From Sepioteuthis lessoniana (taxonomy: Eukaryota; Mollusca; Cephalopoda; Myopsida; Loliginidae): a stretch of DNA of 64,000 nucleotides. The translations under genes and the position numbers were made by a program. Where the stretch lies: assembly GCA_963585895.1 (NCBI GenBank), contig OY757921.1:85875677-85939676 (forward strand). Direction: 5' to 3'. Within the stretch, counting starts at the first letter, position 1; every line of letters starts with the position of its first letter. Below, in pieces: positions 1 through 9,915 of this stretch. The notes below the pieces were generated by a model. That model had not been told where the DNA came from, ran no database searches, and worked only from the letters and a program-made list of their open reading frames with translations.

Positions 1-2
1 AC

Positions 3-320
3 CTGAACCCGCTAGACTACTTCGTTTGGTCATACGTCGAGAACATCACTAACATGACCTCCAACAACATCAAAGCCAGCCTGATCGCCGCCATCTGTCG
101 AGTATTCGCCAAGCTCCGACCGGCGCTTGTGGAAAAGGCATGCTCCCAGTTCCGGATCCGTATCGAGGCGGTGATTGAGGCTGAAAGCGGCTACATTGAA
201 TAAATGTCAGCTCTACTACATAATCAAGTTAGCTGAACTGATTTTTTCAATAAAAGTTTTAAAATAAATCTGAGGTGTTGTTTTCTTTTGGATGACAATT
301 TTATCGTTCCACCCTGTATG
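3..320 (+). pseudogene. Tc1/mariner-superfamily transposase, C-terminal fragment with 3' end
   Basis: Frame 3-203 reads LNPLDYFVWSYVENITN and ends in EAVIEAESGYIE followed by TAA at 201-203. The N/D-P-L-D-Y-x-V-W motif is the region around the last catalytic acidic residue in Tc1/IS630-type transposases, which cut and paste DNA in the nucleus. Only about 66 residues are inside the window; the helix-turn-helix and the first two catalytic residues lie to the left or are lost. The stretch at 293-320 resembles the outer end of such an element (GGGTGGAACGAT on the minus strand), so the 3' terminus is probably near 320. The reading frame is clean, so the copy may be young, but it cannot be called intact. 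Confidence 0.75.
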
Positions 321-1057
321 TCTAATAAAAAGTGTAGCAAAATTCTTTTAAAACCGACAACGTTATTCTTGTATCGTGGTAAGGAAGAGATATACAATGA
401 AATAGAGCTAATTATCAACTCAAGCGGTACAATCCAACAAATATTATAAGTATCTTGGTGTGGGTGTTACGTCCGAAGTTGGTCTTACTACTGACCGAGA
501 TCTTGCAGAACCCCGTGCTTAAGAAACACGACGTCTTTTATACCTCACGCGGCACCAGCCATTATATTACATAGGGCCTCCAAATGAGGCTAGAATTCAC
601 TACTTTAGCATAAGGAATGAACTTACCGCATCACTCAAAGCGTTATATGTTAATTAAGCTTAGAATTATCTGGTTTAAAGTTAAATTACTGACAAATATA
701 ACCACACTCTGAAAGTCATTTGCAATGAGCACTTGCGGACGAACGTACGACTTTTGCTTCCGATATTAAAAAATAACCTCTCTTAATATTGTCCAAAAGA
801 TCAGTATAGACAGAAATAGTAATTGCAAGCTACAGATAATCTGTGGCGTCAATTTACTAAAATTAAATGAACATTTGAAATCGTAAATTTTACTTTAAAT
901 TGTAAACAGTGGTAGAATAAAAGGATCTATATTTTTGATACAGATTAATAATAAAATTCAACATATAAAAATTTAAGATACTGTATATTGGGTCCCAAAA
1001 TATTAAAGTTGAATTAAAAAAAAAGACAATTAAAAAAAGAACATGATTTCTGCGATT
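321..1057. other. no gene recognised
   Basis: AT-rich sequence. Around 430-520 the plus strand can be read as YKYLGVGVTSEVGLTTDRDL, resembling the YLG motif downstream of a LINE reverse transcriptase, but nothing else supports it. No RNA gene or promoter seen. Confidence 0.3.
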
Positions 1058-1895
1058 GTTTGATTTGGTTTCATGGCACATCAACCTTTGTAGGTTATTC
1101 AACGTTAAATTTGTTTTAATGTAAAGATCAGTTCTATTTCAAAAAATACAGTTTAGCATGAGTACACAGTTTAATTGTCAAAAACATTTCTATTTCACAT
1201 TATTCTGTTTATTCTAGCAGTTATCAATAATAATTCAATTTAGTGTGTGTACAGTTTAAATGTCAAAAACAGTTCAATTTCAAACTATTCAGTTTAGCAT
1301 AAGCATGCAGTTTAAATGTAAGTACAGTTTAATTGCGAAAACCATTTCTATATTCTAGCTATTCAGTTTAGTCAAGCAGTTCTAATTTAGCTAATTCAGT
1401 TTAGTATAAGTACAGATTTTGTTTATACACAGTTAAATGTCAAAATAGCTTTATGTTAAACAAATCAGTTTAGTGTAAATACAGTTTCAAATAAAAAAAC
1501 ACACAGTTCTATTTTAAATAATTCAGTTTAGCATAAGCACCCAGTTTAAATGTAAGTACGGTTTAATTGTCAAAAACATTTCTATTTCAAGCTATTCAGT
1601 TTAATCAAACAATTGAGTTTAGCATAAGTGTACCGTTAGTTCTATTTAACCCATGAGCTGTTTAAATACAAAAATCAGTATAGTGAAGGAAGCACAGTTT
1701 AGTTCTATTTAACCCATAGTTAGGAACCATATCAAGTGGACCTGGGAGCGATGACAATAAAGGGGTACTCCGCATTCCCCAAAACTCCAGTATTACTGGA
1801 ACCTTACAATCAGATTGTTTAGTGTCATATCAGGACACTCATTGGGGGATTGCAGAGGTGCAGTCGGTGTATTCTACATCCCCAGCCGACTGGGC
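1058..1895 (-). repeat. composite repeat E, long copy with internal minisatellite
   Basis: Read on the minus strand: a head with CCCAGTCGGCTGGGG at about 1880-1895, a GTCCACTTGATATGG stretch in place of the usual CCGGAGTGG hairpin, then about 550 bp of degenerate 50-60 bp tandem units built on TTATGCTAAACTGAATTG (1140-1690), then the shared tail (GGTTGATGTGCCATGAAACC) at about 1060-1110. This is the longest copy of the family here. It shows no tRNA-like promoter and no coding capacity. Confidence 0.7.
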
Positions 1896-2160
1896 AAGCG
1901 ATTGTTTGGCTTTGATGATACATTTAAAACTGACCCAAATATTTTCTATTTTATGGAGTGTAAATGATTGGCTGGTGGTAATTCTTTTTTATATCCACAG
2001 TTGCAAATGCTGTTTTAAAAATACACAAAGCTCTAAAAAACTCCTGTAGAATTGTGTATTCAGAACTGGGCTCATCATGTGCAAACAAATGAAATCCTGC
2101 TTAAAGAAAATTTTACCTACTAAGTATTAGTTCAGAAATCTTTGGTTGAATGTATATACC
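1896..2160. other. no gene recognised
   Basis: Ordinary AT-rich sequence. The small open frame here partly translates the neighbouring repeat head and has no recognisable domain. Confidence 0.3.
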
Positions 2161-2258
2161 TATAGAGAGAATTTGGCGTTAAATAGCCTACAGGAGTTGA
2201 TACGCCATGAAAACCAAACAACCAACCTACCAACCAACCAGAACTGGGCTCTAGTGTC
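2161..2258 (+). repeat. solitary copy of the shared 3' stem-loop tail with (AACC)n
   Basis: TTTGGCGTTAAATAGCC at 2170-2186 pairs with GTTGATACGCCATGAAAACC and is followed by CCAACCTACCAACCAACC. TGGCGT/ACGCCA can form the outer stem; the common form elsewhere is TGGCAT/ATGCCA, so one A-T pair is replaced by G-C. The AACC repeat after the hairpin resembles a LINE-type 3' terminus. Confidence 0.6.
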
Positions 2259-2452
2259 TAAATATGGAAATTGGAGTGTAATACTGAGATTGAATGCACA
2301 CAAAGAAGAATGAAAAATAAATAAAAGAATAAAGAATGGTGAGAAGCCAATGATATCCAAAAGAAACGTTCACGGATACAGATTACTCAGATGATCTAGC
2401 GCTTCTCACAAATACACCGGATCATTTAGATATCTCCTGTGTCTCCTGTATT

Positions 2453-2512
2453 GGAGGTACCCGTGGTGTAATGGTTATCGTCGTAGGAAATGGAGACGGC
2501 GACACGAGTAGC
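2453..2512 (+). repeat. SINE-B, 5' fragment
   Basis: Begins GGAGGTACCCGTGGTGTAAT and keeps the A-box region and the GGCGACACGAGT run into the B box, then stops. It lies inside the insertion flanked by the 15-bp direct repeat, next to the full SINE-B copy at 2624. Confidence 0.65.
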
Positions 2513-2623
2513 TAAAAAAAACTTCTAAAGGAAAAAAAATGTTATTCTCATATCAAACCTTGAATGTTCAAGTTAGCTTTTAATCTGTAAATATTAATAC
2601 CTACGGTTATATAAGGACATTGT

Positions 2624-2903
2624 GGAGGTGCCCGTGGTGTGATGGCTATCCTCGTTGGAAATGGATACAGCGACACGAGTTCAAATCCTGGACGAGGCTT
2701 AATACATTTCACATAGCACTAATACCCTTGGGAAAGGTATGAATCCAATTATTCCCCCTCCAGCTATGGGCAAATAGTAGGATAGACTAGGTTCTTCAGC
2801 CTAGTCTAGGAGAAGGAAAACTCTGAATTCAAACCTGTTAAACTCCTCTTAAAAATTGACCTTGTGTCATATCCTGCCCAAGCGGAGAGGTTGGTAAATA
2901 TGA
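2624..2903 (+). repeat. SINE-B, full-length copy
   Basis: tRNA-derived SINE: A box in CCCGTGGTGTGATGGCTATC, B box in GAGTTCAAATCCTGG, then a body of about 220 bp ending GCGGAGAGGTTGGTAAATA. It would be transcribed by RNA polymerase III from the internal promoter and mobilised by a LINE in trans. It belongs to an insertion (2441-2903) bounded by TTAGATATCTCCTGT at 2426-2440 and 2904-2918, a perfect 15-bp target-site duplication inside an RTE relic. Confidence 0.85.
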
Positions 2904-3480
2904 TTAGATATCTCCTGTATAGCCTGGAACAGACAGCAAAGGCACTTTCCTCTTCGTGAAATCAGATAAAATTCCACGTTTTAAGAGGGGTGTTGCTATC
3001 TCCGCATTGTAACTCTGATATTAGCAGACCATTTCACATACCTCATTTGCAATATCTTATCTACTCAAAGCATTGTCAACATACACAGAGAAAAAGAGGG
3101 ACTGCTGTTGATAGATTTTCGACCATGCAGCAATTCATCCGAGATGTAGCCATGTCAGTATTATTGTATGGCTGCACGAACCGGATTTGACAAAGCGAGC
3201 ATAGAAAAATCTACATAGGAACTACACAATATGCGTGCTGTTTTAAATAAATTCTCGAAGCAGCACCTTTCAAAAAAGATTTACGCTCACTTGTCTCCTA
3301 TCTCACAAACCATTCAAACAAAATGAATATGACACGTTTGGCACTGCTGGAGAAGCAGGAACAAACCCATTAACTAAGTTCTCCCGTTTGCTCCTTTGCA
3401 CAGACGTACCAGTGTTGGCAGAACAGCAAAGACCTTAATTCTGGGTACTGTCTAGAGGATCTGCTAAGATGGTCGATAGA

Positions 3481-3937
3481 GAAGAACGATGAGAGAGTGA
3501 GAGATCGAGAAAAAGTAGGAAAACACAATTTAATAAAGATGACTTAACTAAAAAGGAGAATTAGAGGTAATTTAATTGATACTTTCTAAATAATTAATGG
3601 AATTTCTAATTATAGTCGACGTCTTTTAACATTTTACCTCAAACTGAAAATTTACTGTCAAGGCAGATTTCAAAATTTAAGTCAATAAATCAAGTGGATT
3701 TTTTTTTACAAAATATTAATATGCTTTTGGAAGAAATTGCCCTATCAGATCAAAAACAGCACGAGTCTAAAACAAATAAAATTAAACTGAATGATTCCAG
3801 AAATTATGGTGAAAAAAGAAAAAATTAAGTGGACATTTGGGAGAATTATCGGGTAAATTACTGAACAGAATTGTATTTGTATGTAGTTATTTTACAAATA
3901 CTGTATATTTTCTTGGTAATGATGTTTAAAAAAGTTG
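3481..3937. other. no gene recognised
   Basis: AT-rich, with no motif, repeat or open frame I can assign. Confidence 0.3.
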
Positions 3938-4160
3938 ATGGTTTGGTTTCTTTGCTGTGTGTTATTCAATGCCAAAAGCACCCACATAGAAGACCAGTAG
4001 TGGTATTATATAACTGATAACTAGAGGGATAAAGTGGTGCTTATTTTCCCCAAGTGTATTTGCTCGAAAATTAAATTAATAGCGTAATAATACGTATTGG
4101 AAATAATTTACGAAGATTTCGCAGTTCGGCAGTTTAGCCATTACACTACGGGTACTCCTT
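3938..4160 (-). repeat. SINE-C, degenerate copy
   Basis: Minus-strand tRNA-like head (CCCGTAGTGTAATGGCTAAA at about 4137-4156) with a weak B box, a body containing the ATACACTTGGGGAAAA region, and the shared tail (CATTGAATAACACACAG) near 3960. Many substitutions. Confidence 0.6.
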
Positions 4161-4254
4161 CTAAAAGGTTGATGCGAGAAGGTAGTAAAAAGAGAAAAAA
4201 ACAAGCTGGTATAAAAAGCACAAAAGAATAAATAACTAGATCATAAAAAGTAAG

Positions 4255-4480
4255 TAAAGTCAATGACCTTAGTCCAGGGTAAACCGAAGGTTCCCTTTTT
4301 AATAATTACTACACCGACGCGCCGCTCATTTCCCAGGATTGCTCCTCTATCCTTGATCCTAACTTTATAATTCTGTTAAGTAAAGTGGCGTCAGGTACCA
4401 TTTTTTGAGTCTTTGGTATGACTCAATCTAGTTCTCCCCGACCATTGCCGAGCACTCTATTCATTAGGCCAATGAAGCGG
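4255..4480 (-). repeat. SINE-A, degenerate copy
   Basis: Reverse complement of the SINE-A consensus: the GGTTCCCTTTT end, AGTCTTTGGTATGACTCAA and CATTAGGCCAATGA are recognisable. The head (A box) is at the right end. Confidence 0.7.
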
Positions 4481-4679
4481 TCTTACATACCATACAGCCA
4501 TGTGCTAATTAGTCGTATTAAGATTATTTGATATCATATAAGTCTGCAAAAGTATATAAGCAAATAAAAGACGCAATTTAAAATGCAATAGACAATTGAA
4601 AATATAGTTAGGATTACAAAAAATATTTACAAATAAATCGCATTTTCATAATCAATAACTTACAATAAAAATAATGGTG

Positions 4680-4803
4680 TGTATTAAGCAAGGTGGCATC
4701 AATTACCATTTTTTGAGTCTTGTGGTACGACTTGACCTAGAGTTTGAACCCCGGTCTTCCAGACCATAAGGCAAACACTCTACGCATTAGGCCATCATAA
4801 TAT
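4680..4803 (-). repeat. SINE-A, 5' part only
   Basis: Retains GTACGACTTGACCTAG, a B-box-like GTTTGAACCCCGGTC and the head at GCATTAGGCCATCA. The downstream body is missing. Confidence 0.65.
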
Positions 4804-4815
4804 TGGACGTATATT

Positions 4816-5215
4816 GTAGCGTTACTGGTGCCAACACGGCACCAAATAAACGTATGTGTGCATTGTTACTCTTTAAACACAAACGAAACGGATCTGTTGG
4901 TTATAGAATACAAACGTTTATTTGGGACTGCAACGTTTACAGCAGTTGACACAAAGTGAGAGATTGTTAAAGGGATGTGTGAACTGGTCTGGATAGACAG
5001 AGATTAACTACCGTGCGAGGCGAAACGGACTTAGACATTTCTTCTTCTCCGATCCGGCTTCATCTCCATCGGGGCTTCGTCGTCAGTCTCGATTCTGACT
5101 ATGACTGATTGACTAACCGACTGTGTCTTCGAAAATCTTCTTACATATTTTCTTCTGATATCTGATATCTTCCTAGTTGTTTATCATTAATTTATTTTGC
5201 TCACAGCTGAATCTA
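4816..5215 (-). repeat. possible LTR remnant
   Basis: On the minus strand the segment contains a candidate polyadenylation signal (CCCAAATAAACG) near 4925 and ends at TTTATTTGGTGCCGTG near 4850, where TGGTGCC could be a primer-binding site. It is GC-richer than its surroundings. No matching second LTR, gag or pol is visible, so this is tentative. Confidence 0.3.
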
Positions 5216-5305
5216 TAACAAACTTTTCCTGCTCATTTTGACATGACTGACATGTTTGCACAAACCTTTGCAAAACGAAAACCTGCAACTACGAACTCAA
5301 AATTG

Positions 5306-5825
5306 CCCAGTCGGCTGGGGCTGTAGAATATAGGGAATGCTTCTCTGCAGAGAGGTAAGAACCCCACCCAACGAGTGTCCTGCATATGACGCAAAACAAT
5401 CTGATGGTTAGGTTCCAGTAATGATGAAGCATTGGGGAATGCTGAGTACCCCTTCATTGCCATCGCTCCCAGGTCCACTCTGGCCCGGAGTGGAAGCACC
5501 AGATAGTGTGGATAAAATTGAACTAAACTGCGTACTTATGCTAAACGGAATTGCTTGAAATATAACTGTTTTCACATTTAAACTACGTACTTATACTAAA
5601 TTGAATTGTATGAATTGAACTGTTTTTGACATTGAACCTGTACTTACGCTAAACTGAATTGTTTGAACTAAACTGAATTGCTTGAAATAGAACCGTTTTG
5701 TCATTTAAACTTTGTACTTATGCTAAACTGAATTCTTTGAAATAGAACTATTCATATGCATAAAAAAATGAATTTGGCATTAAATAACCAAAGAACATTG
5801 ATATGCCATAAACCCCGAAAAAACC
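5306..5825 (+). repeat. composite repeat E
   Basis: Head CCCAGTCGGCTGGGGCTG at 5306, the CACTCTGGCCCGGAGTGG block near 5475-5495, about five degenerate units of the AAACTGAATTG minisatellite to about 5755, and the tail TTTGGCATTAAATAACC at 5770-5815. All parts are in order, so this is a good reference copy. Confidence 0.75.
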
Positions 5826-5936
5826 AAAGCTATGAACTCAAACATCAGCCAGAAAACAATTTATTGCTAAAATAATTTACTAAAATCCTTAATTATTTCA
5901 CAATATGTCGTCTAAAGATATAACTCCTTTCTGTTG

Positions 5937-6125
5937 TCTGCAGCTGCAGAATACGTTGATTACACCTCTACTGATAGGTAAACCACTCCTCTTGATTTTA
6001 CTGTGTATGACACTAAACTTACTTCATTGTGAGGCTCTAGTTCTGGAGCTTTGGTAAATGTGGAGTACCCTTTTATTTACATTACCCGCTGGTCCACTTC
6101 TACCGGAAGTAGTATTAATCTCTTA
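5937..6125 (+). repeat. composite repeat E, head only
   Basis: Diverged head: GCTGCAGAATACGTTGATT, then GTGTATGACACTAAAC, GGAGCTTTGGTAAATGTGG and TACCGGAAGTAG in the usual order. The minisatellite and tail are absent. Confidence 0.55.
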
Positions 6126-6221
6126 AAGTCCAATATATGAGTAAAATAAACCTCTTCAATCGTTTACCCAGGATAATTATTTATAGTCATTTAATACTCT
6201 ACACCTGAGTGTAGATCTTTT

Positions 6222-6415
6222 GTGGGATGGTGTAAGGGTTTAATGTTGGGCTGCGGAATCGCAGTAAGCGAGATCGAACTCCAGTCGCGCTATTACCTTC
6301 ATTTTGGAACAAATACCCTTGGGAAAGGTATGGGTTAACTAGTACCGCTACTGCTCTTTTAAAATGGTGGATTAGGCATTAAATAACCCAAGAAGGTTAA
6401 TATAACAACAAAACA
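6222..6415 (+). repeat. SINE-C
   Basis: tRNA-like head GGTGTAAGGGTTTAATGTTG at about 6228, B box GATCGAACTCCAG, the body motif ATACCCTTGGGAAAGGTATG, then the tail TTAGGCATTAAATAACCC and AACAAACAAA. Confidence 0.75.
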
Positions 6416-6474
6416 AACAAATTGTTCGTATAAGACAGAAATACTTGATAGATAGATTTACTCTTGATTAATAG

Positions 6475-6690
6475 AATTAGGTGAGATCAACCCCAAGTCA
6501 AATCATACCAAAAACTAAAAAAAAATGGTACTTGATACCGATTTGTTTAACCCTTAATGTTAGAAGTTATGAATAAAGAGTAAAGTGGAACAATCCGGAG
6601 AGAAGAGAAACGCTCTCCGCCACAATTCGGTGTACGTATGAAAAGGGAGACTATAGGTCGCCTTCGATTCCAGTTGCCAATTTTACTTGT
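6475..6690 (+). repeat. SINE-A, degenerate, head lost
   Basis: Keeps AAGTCAAATCATACC, AATGGTACTTGATACC, AAAGTGGAACAATCCGG and GCCTTCGATTCCAGTTGCC in the SINE-A order. Confidence 0.6.
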
Positions 6691-6886
6691 TTAACTGTAT
6701 GCAAACAAATATTAAATATCAAATCGACTTATTTGCGTTGAATAGCAATACTTGGAACCATTAAAAGAGTAAAAAAAATGATTCATGATGAATAGAATTA
6801 TCAGTCTTAACAATACTTGAAACTATCTTAATGTGTGCATACAAATGAGCTTTGACTATTTAAAAAAAAGGTTATCACTAACAAAT
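6691..6886 (+). repeat. repeat G, degenerate tandem units
   Basis: Diverged units of about 55-60 bp with the recurring phrase AACTGTATGCAAACAAAT ... GAATAGCAATACTTGGAACC. The same phrase recurs near 24.3, 35.3, 43.1 and 61.3 kb. Confidence 0.5.
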
Positions 6887-6907
6887 CACACACACAAACA
6901 CACACAG

Positions 6908-6964
<57 letters not shown>
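6887..6964. repeat. (CA)n(TA)n microsatellite
   Basis: Interrupted CA run followed by about 50 bp of TA, directly left of a SINE-D copy. Confidence 0.95.
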
Positions 6965-6965
<1 letters not shown>

Positions 6966-6969
6966 TCCC

Positions 6970-7272
6970 TACCCCCGTAGGATTGAGTTCTCTAGCAAAT
7001 GAAGTAATTGTGTTGCCATTTGCGTTTATTGCAAGTCTCTTCATATATGATTTGAGATCTCGGTAGCCGTTAAACGGATGTATGTAGACAATAGTAATTG
7101 TGATTCATAACCATTTAAAATTTACTTCGCTGCTACTGGCTCTTCGTGGCTGAGGGTTAGAAGCTTGGATTGGCGTTTGAGTCAACCAAGTTTCGATCCT
7201 AGCTACGGGAAGCTAATGTGTCTCGCCACACTGATGAGTTCTAATAGAACGAAACAGATCTGTCTGTGGATG
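6970..7272 (+). repeat. SINE-D
   Basis: A leader (GTAGGATTGAGTTCTCTAGC) is followed by a tRNA-like head at about 7142 (CTTCGTGGCTGAGGGTTAGA), B box GTTTCGATCCTAGC and the 3' part CTGATGAGTTCTAATAGAAC to CTGTCTGTGGATGAC. Both ends abut TA-rich microsatellites, as in other copies. Confidence 0.7.
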
Positions 7273-7274
7273 AC

Positions 7275-7305
<31 letters not shown>

Positions 7306-7326
7306 GTGTGTGTGTGTGTGTGTGTA
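7272..7326. repeat. (TA)n(TG)n microsatellite
   Basis: TA run changing to TG at the 3' end of the SINE-D copy. Confidence 0.95.
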
Positions 7327-7392
7327 AATACAAGATTTGCCGTGAAATAACCCATAAGTGTTGATATTCCCCAAAACACCATCCAACAAACA
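7327..7392 (+). repeat. shared stem-loop tail, solitary
   Basis: AAGATTTGCCGTGAAATAACC followed by GTGTTGATATTCCCCAAAAC and CCAACAAAC: a decayed copy of the tail that ends SINE-C and repeat E. Confidence 0.5.
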
Positions 7393-8067
7393 AAAAATTT
7401 AAAGCAACAGTCTGTAAAAACGAAAATACATTTGATACATCTTCATACAAAATAATGGTGAATACATCGGTCGTCTTGAGTTGTAATGTACTTTCTTTTG
7501 TTTTTGTTTTTTTTATGCCACATAATTTACGCAGATTTTATTTCTACATGTTTTATTATTATCCCTATGTCTATATAGTTTTTGGAATCTGATTTTCATC
7601 TATTTTTTCTCGAATCTTAGAATCATGATTTCTTTAACTGTTTCGTTCTTTTTCTCCCCTCTTAGTCTTTACACTTTTTATATCACGTTTTAACTCTATA
7701 ATTATCTTGAACGTGTTATTAGATGACGCATTTGCTAGGCTATAAAATGAAGGTCTTGGAAGTTGCATCAAAAAACATCAGTAATTAAGATGAAAAAAAT
7801 GCTGGCCAAAAATTAATAATAATTGACAATGGTTCATCGACAAAGTTCGAACACTATGACATTTGATATCAAAAATCGAAAAATTGGGGGTTGCAATAAA
7901 AACTGACTGAAATTCAGATGAAAGAAGTAATAGTCAAAATTATTAATCAGAAATCTTCGCATTTTCAAAATCTAATTTGGTTTTATTTACCTTTAGGATA
8001 TTTTATTTTTCACTTGATCCACTATTCATTATCAGGAATCATTTGTGTCTTTCTTTAAAGGCAAGCA
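7393..8067. other. no gene recognised
   Basis: AT-rich, with T-rich stretches around 7500-7680. Nothing assignable. Confidence 0.3.
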
Positions 8068-8245
8068 TCGTAGGATATTAAATGACAAGGATATCCTTGT
8101 AGAAAGACAGCAGAGTTTGGGCCATTGAACTTTCCCATGGGTGTTAGTCTGAAAAGAAGGATGTAATATCATGAACGGTTTTCGAACTACTAATTTCGAG
8201 TTCAATGTCCAGCACTTTACCAATTAGGCCACGGTAGCTACCCAT
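8068..8245 (-). repeat. SINE-H, tRNA-like head family seen once
   Basis: Minus strand starts GCTACCGTGGCCTAATTGGT (tRNA-like A-box region, 8226-8243), with TAGTTCGAAAACCG as a B box near 8175-8190, then a body ending AATATCCTACGATGC. It matches none of SINE-A to D. It could be a decayed tRNA pseudogene plus flank, but the body after the B box suggests a SINE. Confidence 0.45.
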
Positions 8246-8501
8246 TCTTTCAGGATTCATTGATTTATCATTGGTATGCTCATTTAAGTTTCCATTCATT
8301 GTCGTTTAAAATGATATTTAAGTTTTTTCTTTCTTTTTTCTTTTTTTTTTCTCTAGATTTCATTTTTTTTTTGTTTTTTTTTCTGCATTTTTTCTTCAGT
8401 TCTTTCTTTTGTCTTTTTATCAAACATCATTCAGGTATATTTTTTCTTTTGATTTTTCCATATTTCATTCTTTCATGTCCTTTCTTTTCTTCTTTCTTTT
8501 G
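8246..8501. repeat. T-rich low-complexity tract
   Basis: Polypyrimidine-rich sequence, no gene. Confidence 0.7.
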
Positions 8502-9105
8502 CCCAGTCAGCTGGGGCTGTAGATAAAACCGACTGCTTCTCTGCAGATGGGTAAGACCCCACCCGCGACCAGCGAGTGCACTGTTTATGACGCTAAACAA
8601 TCTGATAGTTTGGTACCAGTAATGCTTGAGCTTTTGGAAATTGCCATCGCTCCCAGCTCTACTCTGGCCCGGAGTGGTAGCACCTAGTTAGGTCCAATCA
8701 ATGGGTTAAATAGAACTAAACTGTGTACTTGTGCTAAACTGAATTGTTTGAAATAGAACTGTTCTAACATTCAAACTTCGTTCTTATGTTTAACTGAATT
8801 GTTTGAAATTAAACCGTTTTTGTATGCTAAGCTGGATTCTTTGAAATATAATGTTTTTGACATTCAAACTATACTTATGCTAAACTGAATTGTTTGAAAT
8901 AGAACTGTTTTGATATTTAACTGTAAAATCTATACTTATACTAAACTTAATTTGACTAAACTGAATTGCTTGAAAGAGAAATGTTTTTGACACTCAAACT
9001 ATGTACTTAGGCTAAATATTTTTATTTGAAATAAAACGGTTTATTTGTATAAAAATTGATTTGGTATTAAATAACCTATAAAGGTTGATATGCATAAACC
9101 CAAAC
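8502..9105 (+). repeat. composite repeat E
   Basis: Head CCCAGTCAGCTGGGGCTGTA, the block CTCTGGCCCGGAGTGG at about 8660-8676, about six minisatellite units to 9045, and the tail GATTTGGTATTAAATAACC followed by AAACAAACAAAC. Confidence 0.75.
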
Positions 9106-9665
9106 AAACAAACAAACCGTCTTTCTTTCTTTTTTCTTTCTTTATGTTGTGTTCTCTTTCTTTTTGCTTTATGTTTTTCTTTATAATCCTCCTCTTCCTT
9201 AACATTTTCCTTCTTTCTTACAACTACTTATTTTTTGGAGGGGGGACTTCTACTTCTCCTCACATTTCCCTTTTTTGCTTTAATTTTTCTTACTTCTCTC
9301 TACTTTCACTTTCCTTTTCTAATTCTGATTTTTATTTTACTTTTCTATTTTGCTTTCACATCATTTTTTATGTTTAATTCTTTTAGTGCTGCTTTCTAAT
9401 TTCCATTTCCCCTTCTTTCATTTTTTCCTTCTTTCTTTTGTCCATCTTTCCTTTCCCTTCCTTCGTTTTCCTTTCATTCGTTTTTCCTTCCTTCTTTCTT
9501 TGGTTTCTTCTTTTCCTCCTACTTCTTACATTTTACTTTTCTTCTTTTTCTCTTCCTTCTTTTTTCTTCCTTCTTATTCCCTTCCTTCTTTTTCCTTTTT
9601 TCTTTTTCATTCATTCTGACTTTTTCCCTTTTTTCTTAACCCCTTCCTTCTTTTCCTTGCTATAG
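9106..9665. repeat. polypyrimidine (CTTT/CCTT) low-complexity tract
   Basis: About 560 bp of almost uninterrupted T and C on the plus strand. The overlapping open frames rich in F, S and L are artefacts of this composition. Confidence 0.9.
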
Positions 9666-9915
9666 ATATTTTTGATAGATATGTTTAAGATTCTTGCCAT
9701 GCAATATAGCAATAATTCTTCACTTGAGATAGATATTCTATGCGTGAAAAAGTCTTTGAAGCATTTTATCCCTATCCGTGAGAGAAAATGTATTGATACC
9801 TTCGAGAATATGTACGTGAACTGCTGTTGTATCAGCAGGGAACAAATAAGTAGTTTTTACCCAAAAATAAATGTGACCATTCTTTAACTTAAATAAAAAA
9901 TAAATGAGAAGAAAG
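9666..9915. other. no gene recognised
   Basis: An open frame at 9672-9887 has unbiased composition, but no domain, start context or neighbour supports it as a gene. Confidence 0.3.

Larger units (their letters stand above)
2360..3480 (+). pseudogene. old RTE-like reverse transcriptase relic, split by SINE insertion
   Basis: At 2379-2425 the plus strand reads TDTDYSDDLALLTNTPDH, matching the YADD catalytic block of the RTE copy at 18 kb (DADYADDIAILENTPDQ) with A changed to S. After an insertion at 2441-2903 the homology resumes: VLLYGCT near 3150-3175, the AVLNKFSKQHLSKK region near 3236-3290 and the sequence encoding ALLEKQEQTH near 3343-3371. Several stops and frameshifts are present. This is the most diverged RTE copy in the window and plainly non-functional. 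Confidence 0.65.
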
